NCBI GenBank assembly: GCA_963544755.1
Contig: CAUUGH010000024.1
Coordinates: forward strand, 1 to 24,655
Origin: Selenomonas sp963544755
GTDB lineage: Bacteria; Bacillota; Negativicutes; Selenomonadales; Selenomonadaceae
Reading direction: 5' to 3'
Length of the DNA: 24,655 nucleotides
Positions 14,913 through 23,042 of this stretch are shown here, in pieces (position 1 is the first letter of the stretch; the number at the start of each line of letters is the position of its first letter). The translations under genes and the position numbers were made by a program. The notes under the pieces are model-generated. The model was given only the letters and a program-made list of their open reading frames with translations. It was not told the origin of the DNA and made no database searches.

Positions 14913-15866
14913 TTAAAACATATTTTTGCGCCAAAGGATATAAGAGGAGGCTCCGGCGATGATGGCAGCGATAAGGGCTATGGAAAGAAATGCGGTCGAG
15001 TCATTTGCTAAGGGGACAGGTACATTCATGCCAAAAAAACTTGCTATGACTGTTGGAATGGCGAGGATGATCGTCATGGCGGCGAGGAATTTCATCACGA
15101 GGTTTTGATTGTTGGAGATGATAGAAGAAAATGTATCTGCCATGCGTGCAAGAATTTTGCTGTAAAGTTCTACCATCTCACGCGCCTGCTTATTTTCAAT
15201 AATGACATCTTCTAGAAGATCTTCATCTTCTTCATAGATCTTGATAATGGGCGTTAGGGCATGGTTTGAGCGTAGGCGCAAAAGTTTATCAAGTACGGCA
15301 CCATTTGACCGCAGTGCCGCGCTAAAATAGGTCAAGCCCTTTTGTAATTCTAAAAGCCGCAGGATGTCGCTGTTTTCCATGGAGCGACGCAAGTTTAATT
15401 CTATTTCGTCCGAGTGTTTGCTGATCTGGCGCAGACAGCGCAGATAAAAGGTCGCAGATTTATAAAGAATCTGAAAGAGAAAACGCGTTTTTTTGAAGGT
15501 GCGAAAGATTTTAGCAGTGTTTTCATTAAATTCAGAAAGTACAGGTGTATCTTCTAAGCAGACGGTGACAAAGTAGTCTGCAGTTAAGATGATGGCAAGC
15601 GGCAGTGTGTCATAGCTATCTTGTCCGCGCATGACGGGAACATTCGTCAAGACCATGATAGAATTGTCCTCGACATCCGTATGAGAACGCTCCTCGTCAT
15701 CTAGGGCAGCGCGCAGAAAGTCTAGATCTACATCTGTGAGATTACTGATGACCTTTAGTTCATAAGACGTGGGGTTGATGATGTTGATCCATGCACCTTT
15801 TTCGAGCGTTTTTAAAGTCAAGGGCTGTAAATGACCGCTTTCAAGGGATTTGAAGATCTTGAGCAT
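14913..15866 (-). CDS. corA: CorA-family divalent-cation (Mg2+) transporter
   Basis: This 317-aa CorA-type channel protein has an N-terminal cytoplasmic domain and a long helical stalk, then two C-terminal membrane helices (about 256-278 and 293-312). The signature GMN is at residues 279-281 (FFGMNVPVP), right after the first helix. The protein ends with a basic tail (WRKNMF), as the family requires. The loop after GMN reads VPVPLAND, as in the Firmicutes branch that lacks the acidic MPEL loop of Thermotoga/E. coli CorA, so Mg2+ is likely but Co2+ or other ions are possible. Start: ATG at 15866 (codon 13 of the longest frame) has SD aaaggag at 7 nt. The longer start at 15902 has none. It is monocistronic, with a leader of about 160 nt and an SD-hiding hairpin. 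Confidence 0.92.
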   Translation of the reverse strand: MLKIFKSLESGHLQPLTLKTLEKGAWINIINPTSYELKVISNLTDVDLDFLRAALDDEERSHTDVEDNSIMVLTNVPVMRGQDSYDTLPLAIILTADYFVTVCLEDTPVLSEFNENTAKIFRTFKKTRFLFQILYKSATFYLRCLRQISKHSDEIELNLRRSMENSDILRLLELQKGLTYFSAALRSNGAVLDKLLRLRSNHALTPIIKIYEEDEDLLEDVIIENKQAREMVELYSKILARMADTFSSIISNNQNLVMKFLAAMTIILAIPTVIASFFGMNVPVPLANDSTAFLSIALIAAIIAGASSYILWRKNMF

Positions 15867-15867
15867 G

Positions 15868-15893
15868 GGCAAGCTCCTTTCGTGGAAGCTGCC
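15868..15893 (-). promoter_or_regulatory. Hairpin sequestering the corA Shine-Dalgarno sequence
   Basis: On the minus strand GGCAGCTTCC pairs with GGAGCTTGCC through about 9 bp with two single-base bulges, closing a 6-nt loop (15878-15883). The SD bases GGAG (15874-15877) lie within the stem, right before the ATG. Confidence 0.55.
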
Positions 15894-16032
15894 TTCTGTC
15901 AAGTGCTATAAGAGCATGAGAAAAAGGAAACTTCCGAGGGTTTTTAGATTTTTTATGAAACTAGGGTGATCGCCGTCCATTTTCTCACCAGCTTTCTTCA
16001 TTCATTTCTGTAAAAACGATGATTCTTTTCCA
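15894..16032 (-). promoter_or_regulatory. Long 5' leader of corA
   Basis: About 160 nt lie between the predicted transcript start (near 16026) and the ATG. No ORF of note is seen. I could not match it to the M-box Mg2+ riboswitch. It contains a GGTGA/TCACC inverted repeat and ends in the SD-hiding hairpin. Confidence 0.4.
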
Positions 16033-16061
16033 ATATTACTCTAGAGAAGAGGTTTCGTCAA
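16033..16061 (-). promoter_or_regulatory. corA promoter
   Basis: Read on the minus strand: -35 TTGACG (16056-16061), 17-bp spacer, -10 TAATAT (16033-16038). Confidence 0.75.
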
Positions 16062-16111
16062 CTGTTTGTATTTTTTAGTGTGCCTTGTGCAGCTTATGAT
16101 TATAATAATCC

Positions 16112-16140
16112 TTGAAACCTGTAAAAAAAAGCGTTAGAAT
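16112..16140 (+). promoter_or_regulatory. Promoter of the activase/DUF445/TPR operon
   Basis: -35 TTGAAA (16112-16117), 17-bp spacer, -10 TAGAAT (16135-16140). The start is near 16147, giving a leader of about 70 nt. It is divergent from the corA promoter 50 bp away. Confidence 0.8.
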
Positions 16141-16153
16141 ATAAAACAGGTTT
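16115..16153. promoter_or_regulatory. Candidate operator: AAACCTGT inverted repeat around the -10
   Basis: AAACCTGT (16115-16122) and its exact complement ACAGGTTT (16146-16153) are 31 bp apart centre to centre. They flank the -10, one overlapping the -35 and the other the expected start site. That placement suits a repressor. The binding protein is not identified. Confidence 0.45.
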
Positions 16154-16216
16154 TAGTTTTTCCTGATTTTTTTGAAAGTGTTCCTGCAGGATATAAATAT
16201 TCCGGGCGGTGAGTTC

Positions 16217-19200
16217 ATGAATTATATATTTGATGTGGGGATAGATATTGGTTCGACGACGATCAAATTGGTTGTTCTTGATCGAAAGAAGCATATCGTG
16301 TATAAAAATTATGCGCGTCATTTTTCAGAGATCAGCGCGTCTTTGGGGGAAAATCTGGCAAGTCTTAAAAAAATCGTTGGCGCGGCAAAATTTTCCTTTG
16401 CGCTGACAGGCTCTTCAGGCATGGGCATCGCCAAGCAGGTGGGGCTGCCTTTCGTACAAGAGGTCATAGCTTGTACGGCGGCGGTGAGATCGCTTATTCC
16501 CAAAACGGATACGGTCATCGAACTTGGCGGCGAAGATGCAAAGGTGACGTATTTTGGCGATGCGCCTGAGCAGCGCATGAATGGTGTATGTGCTGGCGGC
16601 ACAGGCTCTTTCATCGATCATATGGCAGCACTTTTGGCAACGGATGCAAACGGTCTAAACGCGCTTGCCGAAAAAGGGCAGCGGCTCTATACGATCGCTT
16701 CTCGCTGCGGTGTCTTTGCTAAGACCGACGTACAGTCATTGATGAACGATGGCGCAAAAAAGGCAGATATTGCCCTTTCCGTTTTGCAAGCGGTCGTCAA
16801 TCAGACGATCGGCAACCTTGCACAAGGACGTCCGATTGCCGGTAATGTTGCTTTTCTTGGTGGGCCGCTGCACTTTTTGCCCGTGCTTAAAAAGCGATTT
16901 ATCCAAACGCTGCGGCTTATGCCGGAAAACATCGTAGCTGCGCCACATGGCAATTACTTTGTCGCGCTAGGTGCAGCACTTTCTGAGGAAAGACAAGTAA
17001 TTGACATAAGATATTTAGAAGAAAGCATCGACAAGATAGGCGATGTGGCATCAAAAAAGACGCACAAAACAGATTTTGTGCTTTTTGCAAGTACGGCAGA
17101 CTACGAAGCGTTTAAGGTGCGCCACGACCGCGCGAAGGTAAAGCGCGGTGATCTGGCATCTTATAAAGGCCCTATTTACCTCGGTATTGATGCCGGCTCG
17201 ACGACGACGAAGCTTGCGGCGATCGGCAAAGAACACGAGCTTCTTTATACCTCTTACGGCAGTAATCATGGCTCGCCGCTTATGACCGTCATAAAAGAGC
17301 TTAAAAAGCTCTATAGCAAGCTAAACAGCGACACATTTATAAAAGCCTCGCTTACAACCGGCTACGGTGAGGCGATTGTTAAGGCAGCGATTCATGCTGA
17401 TGCCGGCGAGGTTGAAACATTTGCACATTTGCGTGCAGCGCAGGAGTTTTGTCCTAATGTCAGCTTTGTTATGGACATCGGCGGACAAGACATGAAGTGC
17501 TTCTTTGTCAAAGATGGCAGCGTCGGCAACATCACGCTCAATGAGGCGTGCTCGGCTGGCTGCGGCTCTTTTATTGAAAACTTCGCGCAAGGACTCAATA
17601 TGACGGCAGGGGATTTTGCCGCTAAGGCGATAGCGTCGAAGGCTCCTGTTGCTCTTGGCACGCGTTGTACGGTTTTTATGAATTCTAAGGTCAAGCAGGC
17701 GCAAAAAGATGGCGCGGCGATCAGCGATATATCGGCAGGTATTGCCGTTTCCGTTGTTAAGAATATGCTTTTTAAGGTCATGCAGCTTAAAGATGTCAAA
17801 GAGCTTGGCGATCATATTGTCGTGCAGGGCGGTACTTTTTATAATGATGCGGTACTGCGTTCACTGGAAATGCTCATTGAGCGTGATGTTGTGCGTCCTG
17901 ATATTTCCGGGCTAATGGGAGCTTACGGTGCAGCACTTTTAGCTAAAGAAGAAGAAAAAGATCATTCTTCGCTGCTTTTTGCCGATGCTTTGGAAAAATT
18001 TTCCGTCACAACGAGTTCGTATCGCTGCAAGCATTGTACCAATCAATGCCTGATCACCATGCAAAAGTTTGGCGACGGCGGCAAATATTGCACAGGCAAC
18101 CGCTGTGAGCGCGGCATAGGTAAAGAAAAGCGCAAGACACCGTTAGTGGCGAATATTTACGACTATAAGTACGAGCGTCTTTTTTCCTACTACAAGCCGC
18201 TTACGGGCGAAAGTGCGCCGCGTGGCAGGATCGGTTTGACGCGTGGTCTTAACATGTATGAGGACTATCCATTTTGGTTTACCTTTTTCACCCAGCTTGG
18301 CTATGAAGTCGTGTTGTCTGAAAAATCTTCAGTATCACTTTATTATAAGGGCATGGCGACAGTGCCGTCGGACTCTATTTGTTATCCGGCAAAGCTCGTG
18401 CATGGGCATATTATGGATCTGGTAGAAAAGGGGCTAAGAAAGATTTTCTATCCGTGTATTCCTTATAATATCGTAGAAGAAAAACATCCAAGCGATCATC
18501 ACTATAATTGTCCTGTCGTCGCCTCTTATGCAGAAAACATCCGTGCTAACATGGACATCTTGCGTGAGAAAAACATTGACTTTTTGCAGCCATTTTTACC
18601 TTTTGACAATAAAAAACGCATGGTCGAGCGGCTTTTTGCAGAGCTTGGCGAAAGAGAAAAGCTCTCTAAGGGCGAAATAAAAGATGCAGTAGCCGCAGCG
18701 TATAAAGAGCTTGAGCGCTATAAAAAAGACGTGTGCGACTACGGGCGTGCTATCTTACAAGAGATCGAGCAAAAAGAGCAGCCTGCTGTTATGCTGGTTG
18801 GGCGACCATACCACATCGATCCTGAGATTCATCATGGCATATCAGACATGATCGCCTCATACGGGCTTGCCATCTTATCTGAAGATTGCGTATATCCTTT
18901 GCCCGTTCAAGGCGCAGGGCTTCACATCGTCAATCAGTGGAGCTATCATGCGCGTCTTTATCATGCAGCGCATTTTGTCGCTGAGCATAAATATCTGACG
19001 CTTATCCAGCTGAGCTCTTTTGGCTGCGGACTTGATGCCATAACTACAGGACAGGTGCAGTCGATCCTTGAAAGATGCAAGCAAATCTACACAATGATAA
19101 AACTTGACGAGGTAAGTAACCTCGGCGCGGCGCGCATACGTCTGCGTTCGCTGCTAGCCGCTTTGGCGCGCCGCAAGAAGCTGCCATTTACGCCGTCTAC

Positions 19201-20476
19201 TATGCCGGAGCGACCGCACTTTACCAAAGAGTGCCGCCGTAAGCATACGATTTTAGCACCACAGCTTGCACCGATTCATTTTAGTTTCGTGCGCCCCGTG
19301 CTTAAAAAGCATGGCTACAATGTAGTCGTGCCGCCTTTGCCGGATAAGGCGGCGATAGATCTCGGGCTGCGCTATGTAAATAACGATATGTGCTATCCTG
19401 CGATCATTATCATTGGGCAGTTGCTTGCTGCACTTAAAACAGGCAGCTACGATATAGACAACACATCGATCTTGCTGTTTCAGACCTGTGGACCATGTCG
19501 TGCGACAAATTATATGGCGCTGATGCGCCAAGCATTAAAATATGCAGGCTATCCCAAGGTGCCTGTATTTGCCTGCCGAGGGCTGGAAACGGATGCTTTT
19601 TCGCTAAGTAAAAGTTGCTTCATTGATGCTATCAAGGCATTTATTTACGGCGATCTCTTGCAAAAATTGCAAAATGCTACCTTGCCTTATGAAAAGGAAA
19701 AAGGCGCGAGTGCAAATCTTTACGAAGTGTGGCATAAAAAATGCATTTTAGAACTCATGGACGGCAGCTATTTCAAATTTTCAAGAAACATCAAGCAGAT
19801 GGTGCAAGACTTCGATGCTTTGCCGCTCAGCAAGGGACTTTGGAAGCCGAAAGTCGGCATTGTTGGTGAGATTTTAGTAAAGTATCATCCCGTAGCGAAC
19901 AATCAGATTGAAAAAGTCTTGATAGAAGAAGGCGCAGAAGTCGTCATGCCTGATTTTGCAGATTTTTTTCTTTATATGGCGTACGATGCTATCGTTGAGC
20001 GTGAGCTTTTTTCAGGTACTTTTAAGGATAAAATATTTTCGCAAATGTTTATTAGCCTTGTCGAATTTTTCCGCCGCCCCCTGCGTAAAGCTCTGAAAAA
20101 CAGCCGTCACTTCGAGCCGCCGAAAAAAATTGGCGAAATAGCAAAACTTGCCAAGCAGTATGTGTCGCTAGGCAACATGGCTGGCGAAGGTTGGTTTCTT
20201 ACAGGCGAAATGGTAAAACTCATCTGTGAGGGCGTACAAAATGTTGTTTGTTTGCAGCCTTTTGGCTGCTTGCCGAACCACATCACAGGTAAAGGCATAA
20301 TCCATCGTCTGCGAAGCGATTATAAAGGCGCAAATATCGTAGCCATCGACTGTGATGCAGGATCGTCAGAGGTAAATCAACTCAATCGCATCAAGCTGAT
20401 GCTGGCAATCGCTAAGGAGCGTCTGGCAAAAGAACGTACCATTTTAGCACCTACTGTCGCGGCAGACGGCTCATGA
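16217..20476 (+). CDS. Giant fused acyl-CoA dehydratase activase/dehydratase-like protein
   Basis: This 1419-aa iron-sulfur protein belongs to the 2-hydroxyglutaryl-CoA dehydratase activator superfamily. Order: BcrA/D-type ATPase domain 1 (GIDIGSTT 8-15; ELGGEDAK from 102; cluster-type Cys125 in CAGGTGSF; Cys164); ATPase domain 2 (GIDAGSTTTK from 323; DIGGQDMK from 420; ACSAGCGSF with Cys445 and Cys449; Cys484); a Cys cluster (CKHCTNQC, Cys604, 607 and 611); a DUF2229-like region (IGLTRGLNMYEDYPFW); then HgdB-like segments (VGRPYHIDPEIH; SSFGCGLDA with Cys937; TCGPCRATN with Cys1091 and 1094; DCDAGSSEVNQLNR). ATP-driven electron transfer to a difficult substrate is the expected chemistry, but the substrate is unknown. 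The ATG at 16217 has SD ggcggtgag upstream. A TTG at 16172 would add 15 unlikely residues and has no SD. It is the first gene of a four-gene operon. Confidence 0.9.
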   Translation: MNYIFDVGIDIGSTTIKLVVLDRKKHIVYKNYARHFSEISASLGENLASLKKIVGAAKFSFALTGSSGMGIAKQVGLPFVQEVIACTAAVRSLIPKTDTVIELGGEDAKVTYFGDAPEQRMNGVCAGGTGSFIDHMAALLATDANGLNALAEKGQRLYTIASRCGVFAKTDVQSLMNDGAKKADIALSVLQAVVNQTIGNLAQGRPIAGNVAFLGGPLHFLPVLKKRFIQTLRLMPENIVAAPHGNYFVALGAALSEERQVIDIRYLEESIDKIGDVASKKTHKTDFVLFASTADYEAFKVRHDRAKVKRGDLASYKGPIYLGIDAGSTTTKLAAIGKEHELLYTSYGSNHGSPLMTVIKELKKLYSKLNSDTFIKASLTTGYGEAIVKAAIHADAGEVETFAHLRAAQEFCPNVSFVMDIGGQDMKCFFVKDGSVGNITLNEACSAGCGSFIENFAQGLNMTAGDFAAKAIASKAPVALGTRCTVFMNSKVKQAQKDGAAISDISAGIAVSVVKNMLFKVMQLKDVKELGDHIVVQGGTFYNDAVLRSLEMLIERDVVRPDISGLMGAYGAALLAKEEEKDHSSLLFADALEKFSVTTSSYRCKHCTNQCLITMQKFGDGGKYCTGNRCERGIGKEKRKTPLVANIYDYKYERLFSYYKPLTGESAPRGRIGLTRGLNMYEDYPFWFTFFTQLGYEVVLSEKSSVSLYYKGMATVPSDSICYPAKLVHGHIMDLVEKGLRKIFYPCIPYNIVEEKHPSDHHYNCPVVASYAENIRANMDILREKNIDFLQPFLPFDNKKRMVERLFAELGEREKLSKGEIKDAVAAAYKELERYKKDVCDYGRAILQEIEQKEQPAVMLVGRPYHIDPEIHHGISDMIASYGLAILSEDCVYPLPVQGAGLHIVNQWSYHARLYHAAHFVAEHKYLTLIQLSSFGCGLDAITTGQVQSILERCKQIYTMIKLDEVSNLGAARIRLRSLLAALARRKKLPFTPSTMPERPHFTKECRRKHTILAPQLAPIHFSFVRPVLKKHGYNVVVPPLPDKAAIDLGLRYVNNDMCYPAIIIIGQLLAALKTGSYDIDNTSILLFQTCGPCRATNYMALMRQALKYAGYPKVPVFACRGLETDAFSLSKSCFIDAIKAFIYGDLLQKLQNATLPYEKEKGASANLYEVWHKKCILELMDGSYFKFSRNIKQMVQDFDALPLSKGLWKPKVGIVGEILVKYHPVANNQIEKVLIEEGAEVVMPDFADFFLYMAYDAIVERELFSGTFKDKIFSQMFISLVEFFRRPLRKALKNSRHFEPPKKIGEIAKLAKQYVSLGNMAGEGWFLTGEMVKLICEGVQNVVCLQPFGCLPNHITGKGIIHRLRSDYKGANIVAIDCDAGSSEVNQLNRIKLMLAIAKERLAKERTILAPTVAADGS

Positions 20477-20487
20477 GGAGATTTGTT

Positions 20488-21729
20488 ATGCTATTGCAAA
20501 AAAAGTATAAGGCGCTGACAGCGCTTGCAGTTAGCAGTGGCGGTGCGCTTGCCGTCTTGCCATTACTTGGCAGCGGCTTTTTCTGGGATCTCTTAGAGGC
20601 GGCGTTTCTTGCCTCAACGATTGGCGGACTTGCCGATTGGTTTGCGGTCACGGCAATTTTCAAAAAGCCCCTGGGCATAGCGTATCGCACCGATATTTTA
20701 CGCAAAAATCGCACGCGTATCATGCACGCGCTCGTCGATTATACAGCAAACGATCTCTTGAGCGCAGCAAACATCATGAGCGTCGTGCAAAAGATCGATA
20801 TGGCAAATATGCTTTCCGGCTATCTTGTAGATCGCGCCGGGCGCAACAAGCTAAAAGACATCGCCTTTAGCATACTCTCACTAGCGGCAAAAACGATGGA
20901 TACCGCCCATATCGCCGAGCGCATCTATCCGGCTATATGCGAAAATCTAAAAGGCTTCCCACTAGAAAAAATGCTGCTGCGTTTTTTTGATATGCTTGCT
21001 GAGGAGAAAAACAGCGCCTACATTTTGCGTGCGTTACTAAACGTCGCGCACCGTATACTCCATGATGTATATGTGCAGGATATACTTTTGGAAAATATCC
21101 GTAAAGTGCGTGAAAACTACGAACAACAAGCACCGCTAAGAGCAATGGCAATTCAGATGCTAGGTTTAAGCGATGAGCGACTGCGCGACATTGTCGTAAA
21201 GCACATAGATGACTATATCAGCGACTTATTAAAGGGAGAAGCAGAAGCCTATGGGCGTTTACTTACAGCTTTTCGCGAACGCTGCCGCTTGTTAGGGGAA
21301 AATCCTTCCCTAAAAGAAGCACTTGCCGTATGCAAAGAAAGGTATTTTGAGCAAATTGATCTTTTAGAGCAGCTTGCTAGCTGGCTTGAGCGTAATATCA
21401 AAGGCGAAAAGCCTTTTTGGCGTGAACCGCTTTTCGTGCTTTTAGATGCTAAGATCGATGAGTTTATTGAAAAGGAGAGTTTGCAGCGGCGCGGCGATGC
21501 CATGTGCAAAAAATTTCTTGAAGCAGAGCTTTACAAACATCATGCAGTGATCACGCAAATGATTCAAGAGCATTTAGAAGCTTTTTCTGATGACGAGCTT
21601 GTAGCCTTTATCGAAAGTCGCATAGAAGATGATTTGCAGATAATCCGCATCAATGGCTCTTTGGTCGGGGGAATCGCCGGGATGCTGCTCTTTTTAGTCA
21701 CCTACTTTGTAGAAAAGGTGGTGGGCTGA
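20488..21729 (+). CDS. DUF445 membrane protein, first copy
   Basis: This 413-aa DUF445 (YheB/YjiN-like) protein has a hydrophobic N-terminal region at about residues 10-45, the family signature GGLADWFAVTAIFKKPLG (46-63), a long, mostly helical charged middle (about 70-380), and one C-terminal membrane helix introduced by IRINGSLVGGIAG. This gives a hairpin topology with both ends in the membrane. The function of the family is not established. Start: ATG 20488 has SD gaggag at 7 nt. An ATG at 20473 that overlaps the activase stop would add five residues and has no SD. The stop overlaps the start of the second DUF445 gene (TGATG), so the two are translationally coupled. Confidence 0.9.
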   Translation: MLLQKKYKALTALAVSSGGALAVLPLLGSGFFWDLLEAAFLASTIGGLADWFAVTAIFKKPLGIAYRTDILRKNRTRIMHALVDYTANDLLSAANIMSVVQKIDMANMLSGYLVDRAGRNKLKDIAFSILSLAAKTMDTAHIAERIYPAICENLKGFPLEKMLLRFFDMLAEEKNSAYILRALLNVAHRILHDVYVQDILLENIRKVRENYEQQAPLRAMAIQMLGLSDERLRDIVVKHIDDYISDLLKGEAEAYGRLLTAFRERCRLLGENPSLKEALAVCKERYFEQIDLLEQLASWLERNIKGEKPFWREPLFVLLDAKIDEFIEKESLQRRGDAMCKKFLEAELYKHHAVITQMIQEHLEAFSDDELVAFIESRIEDDLQIIRINGSLVGGIAGMLLFLVTYFVEKVVG

Positions 21730-23024
21730 TGTTTTGGAGTTCGTGGAACCGAGCAGATAAGACGCTTTTTGCCACCGCCGTTATTTTCGTTGCAGCGCTC
21801 TTTTTGCTACTCGTCTATCCGACAAATCTTTTTGCACGCGGCTTTCTCGCCTGTGCTGATGCGGCACTTGTCGGCGGCATCGCCGATTGGTTTGCCGTGA
21901 CCGCGCTTTTTAGAAAGCCACTTGGCTTTTCTTGGCACACGGCGCTTTTGCCGCGCCGTCGCGAAGCTTTCGTAGAGGCATCAGTCACGCTCGTACAAAG
22001 AGAAATTTTCTCGCGTCAAAAGCTCTTTCAAGCACTAAAAAATATCGATCTGGCTGCACGTCTGCTAGATGTCTTGCGAGATAAGACGCTACAGGAAAAA
22101 ATTGTAGCTACATCTTTACATTATATGCGCTGCTATGTTGGGCATATTGACTTTAAGCAACAGACAAAAGCCCTTGCTGCTAAGATACGCTTGGAACTAG
22201 CGCAGAAAGAACCGGCAGAAATCTTCACTTTGCTAGGTCAGTGGCTGCGCGACAAAGAGCAAGATCATGCACTCGTTGGCAAACTTTCTAAATTTCTCTC
22301 TCAAAAGGTTGCAGCGCCAGAATTTACACAAAAGGTTGAGTCTTTACTAACTAGCTATGTCGAAGAAAATACCAAGGGCACTTTAAGCAGTCTTTTTCTA
22401 AATATCGGTAAATCTACCAATGTCTTGAACATTCCTGACATCATGACCCTAGTGCGTCAGCAAGCTCTAGAGGATCTAAGCGAGCTGGCAAAAAAAGATT
22501 CACCGCTACAGCAAAAAATTCTTGCGCTATGCTATGAAAAAGCAGAAGAACTCTCCAAAGATGCGGATTTTTTGGCGTTTTTTAGAAAAATACTCGATGA
22601 ACTGCTGCAAGGTTTGCCGCTAGAAGAAGCGATCGAAAAAAGTATTACACTCTTTCAAAAGCACTTTTTTATGACGCAGCACACAAAAAAATTAGATACC
22701 GTATCTTTCATGCTGCACGAAAAAATTACCGCTGTCATGGTCGAAGAACTACAGCGCGTACTTGTACTTATCGGCAAAGATGCGAAGATAAAAAGCGCAC
22801 TTAAGCAGCTTCTTTATGATATGGCGGCTCGTTTAGCATTAAAAGCGCAAGAAATCATCGCAGTCGTAGTGCGCGACGCACTTGCGCGTCTAACTGATGA
22901 ACAGCTAAATCATCTTGTCTATGACAAGCTAGAGCCTGATCTATTATGGATTCGCATGAACGGCTCTATCGTTGGCGCAGCACTAGGGCTTATAATCTTC
23001 GTGCTTTTGCAGCTGGTTCATTAA
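21729..23024 (+). CDS. DUF445 membrane protein, second copy
   Basis: This 431-aa paralogue of the preceding gene has the same plan: N-terminal membrane helix (about 12-31), signature GGIADWFAVTALFRKPLG (49-66), a long helical middle, and a C-terminal helix after the matching motif IRMNGSIVGAALG. The ends are well conserved between the copies while the middles differ strongly, so this is an old duplication or a hetero-oligomer pair, not a recent copy. The SD is aaaggtggtg, with the ATG overlapping the upstream TGA by one base. It lies 18 nt before the TPR gene. The biochemical role is unknown. Confidence 0.9.
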   Translation: MFWSSWNRADKTLFATAVIFVAALFLLLVYPTNLFARGFLACADAALVGGIADWFAVTALFRKPLGFSWHTALLPRRREAFVEASVTLVQREIFSRQKLFQALKNIDLAARLLDVLRDKTLQEKIVATSLHYMRCYVGHIDFKQQTKALAAKIRLELAQKEPAEIFTLLGQWLRDKEQDHALVGKLSKFLSQKVAAPEFTQKVESLLTSYVEENTKGTLSSLFLNIGKSTNVLNIPDIMTLVRQQALEDLSELAKKDSPLQQKILALCYEKAEELSKDADFLAFFRKILDELLQGLPLEEAIEKSITLFQKHFFMTQHTKKLDTVSFMLHEKITAVMVEELQRVLVLIGKDAKIKSALKQLLYDMAARLALKAQEIIAVVVRDALARLTDEQLNHLVYDKLEPDLLWIRMNGSIVGAALGLIIFVLLQLVH

Positions 23025-23042
23025 AAACTATGGGGTGGTTTT

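Noticed and set aside
15867..16032. M-box (ykoK) Mg2+ riboswitch in front of corA
   Set aside because: The leader lacks the conserved blocks I know for the M-box. Only an unclassified SD-hiding structure is reported.
16172..16216. N-terminal extension of the giant activase from TTG 16172
   Set aside because: No SD precedes the TTG, whereas the ATG at 16217 has one and starts right before the GIDIGSTT motif, as in the family.
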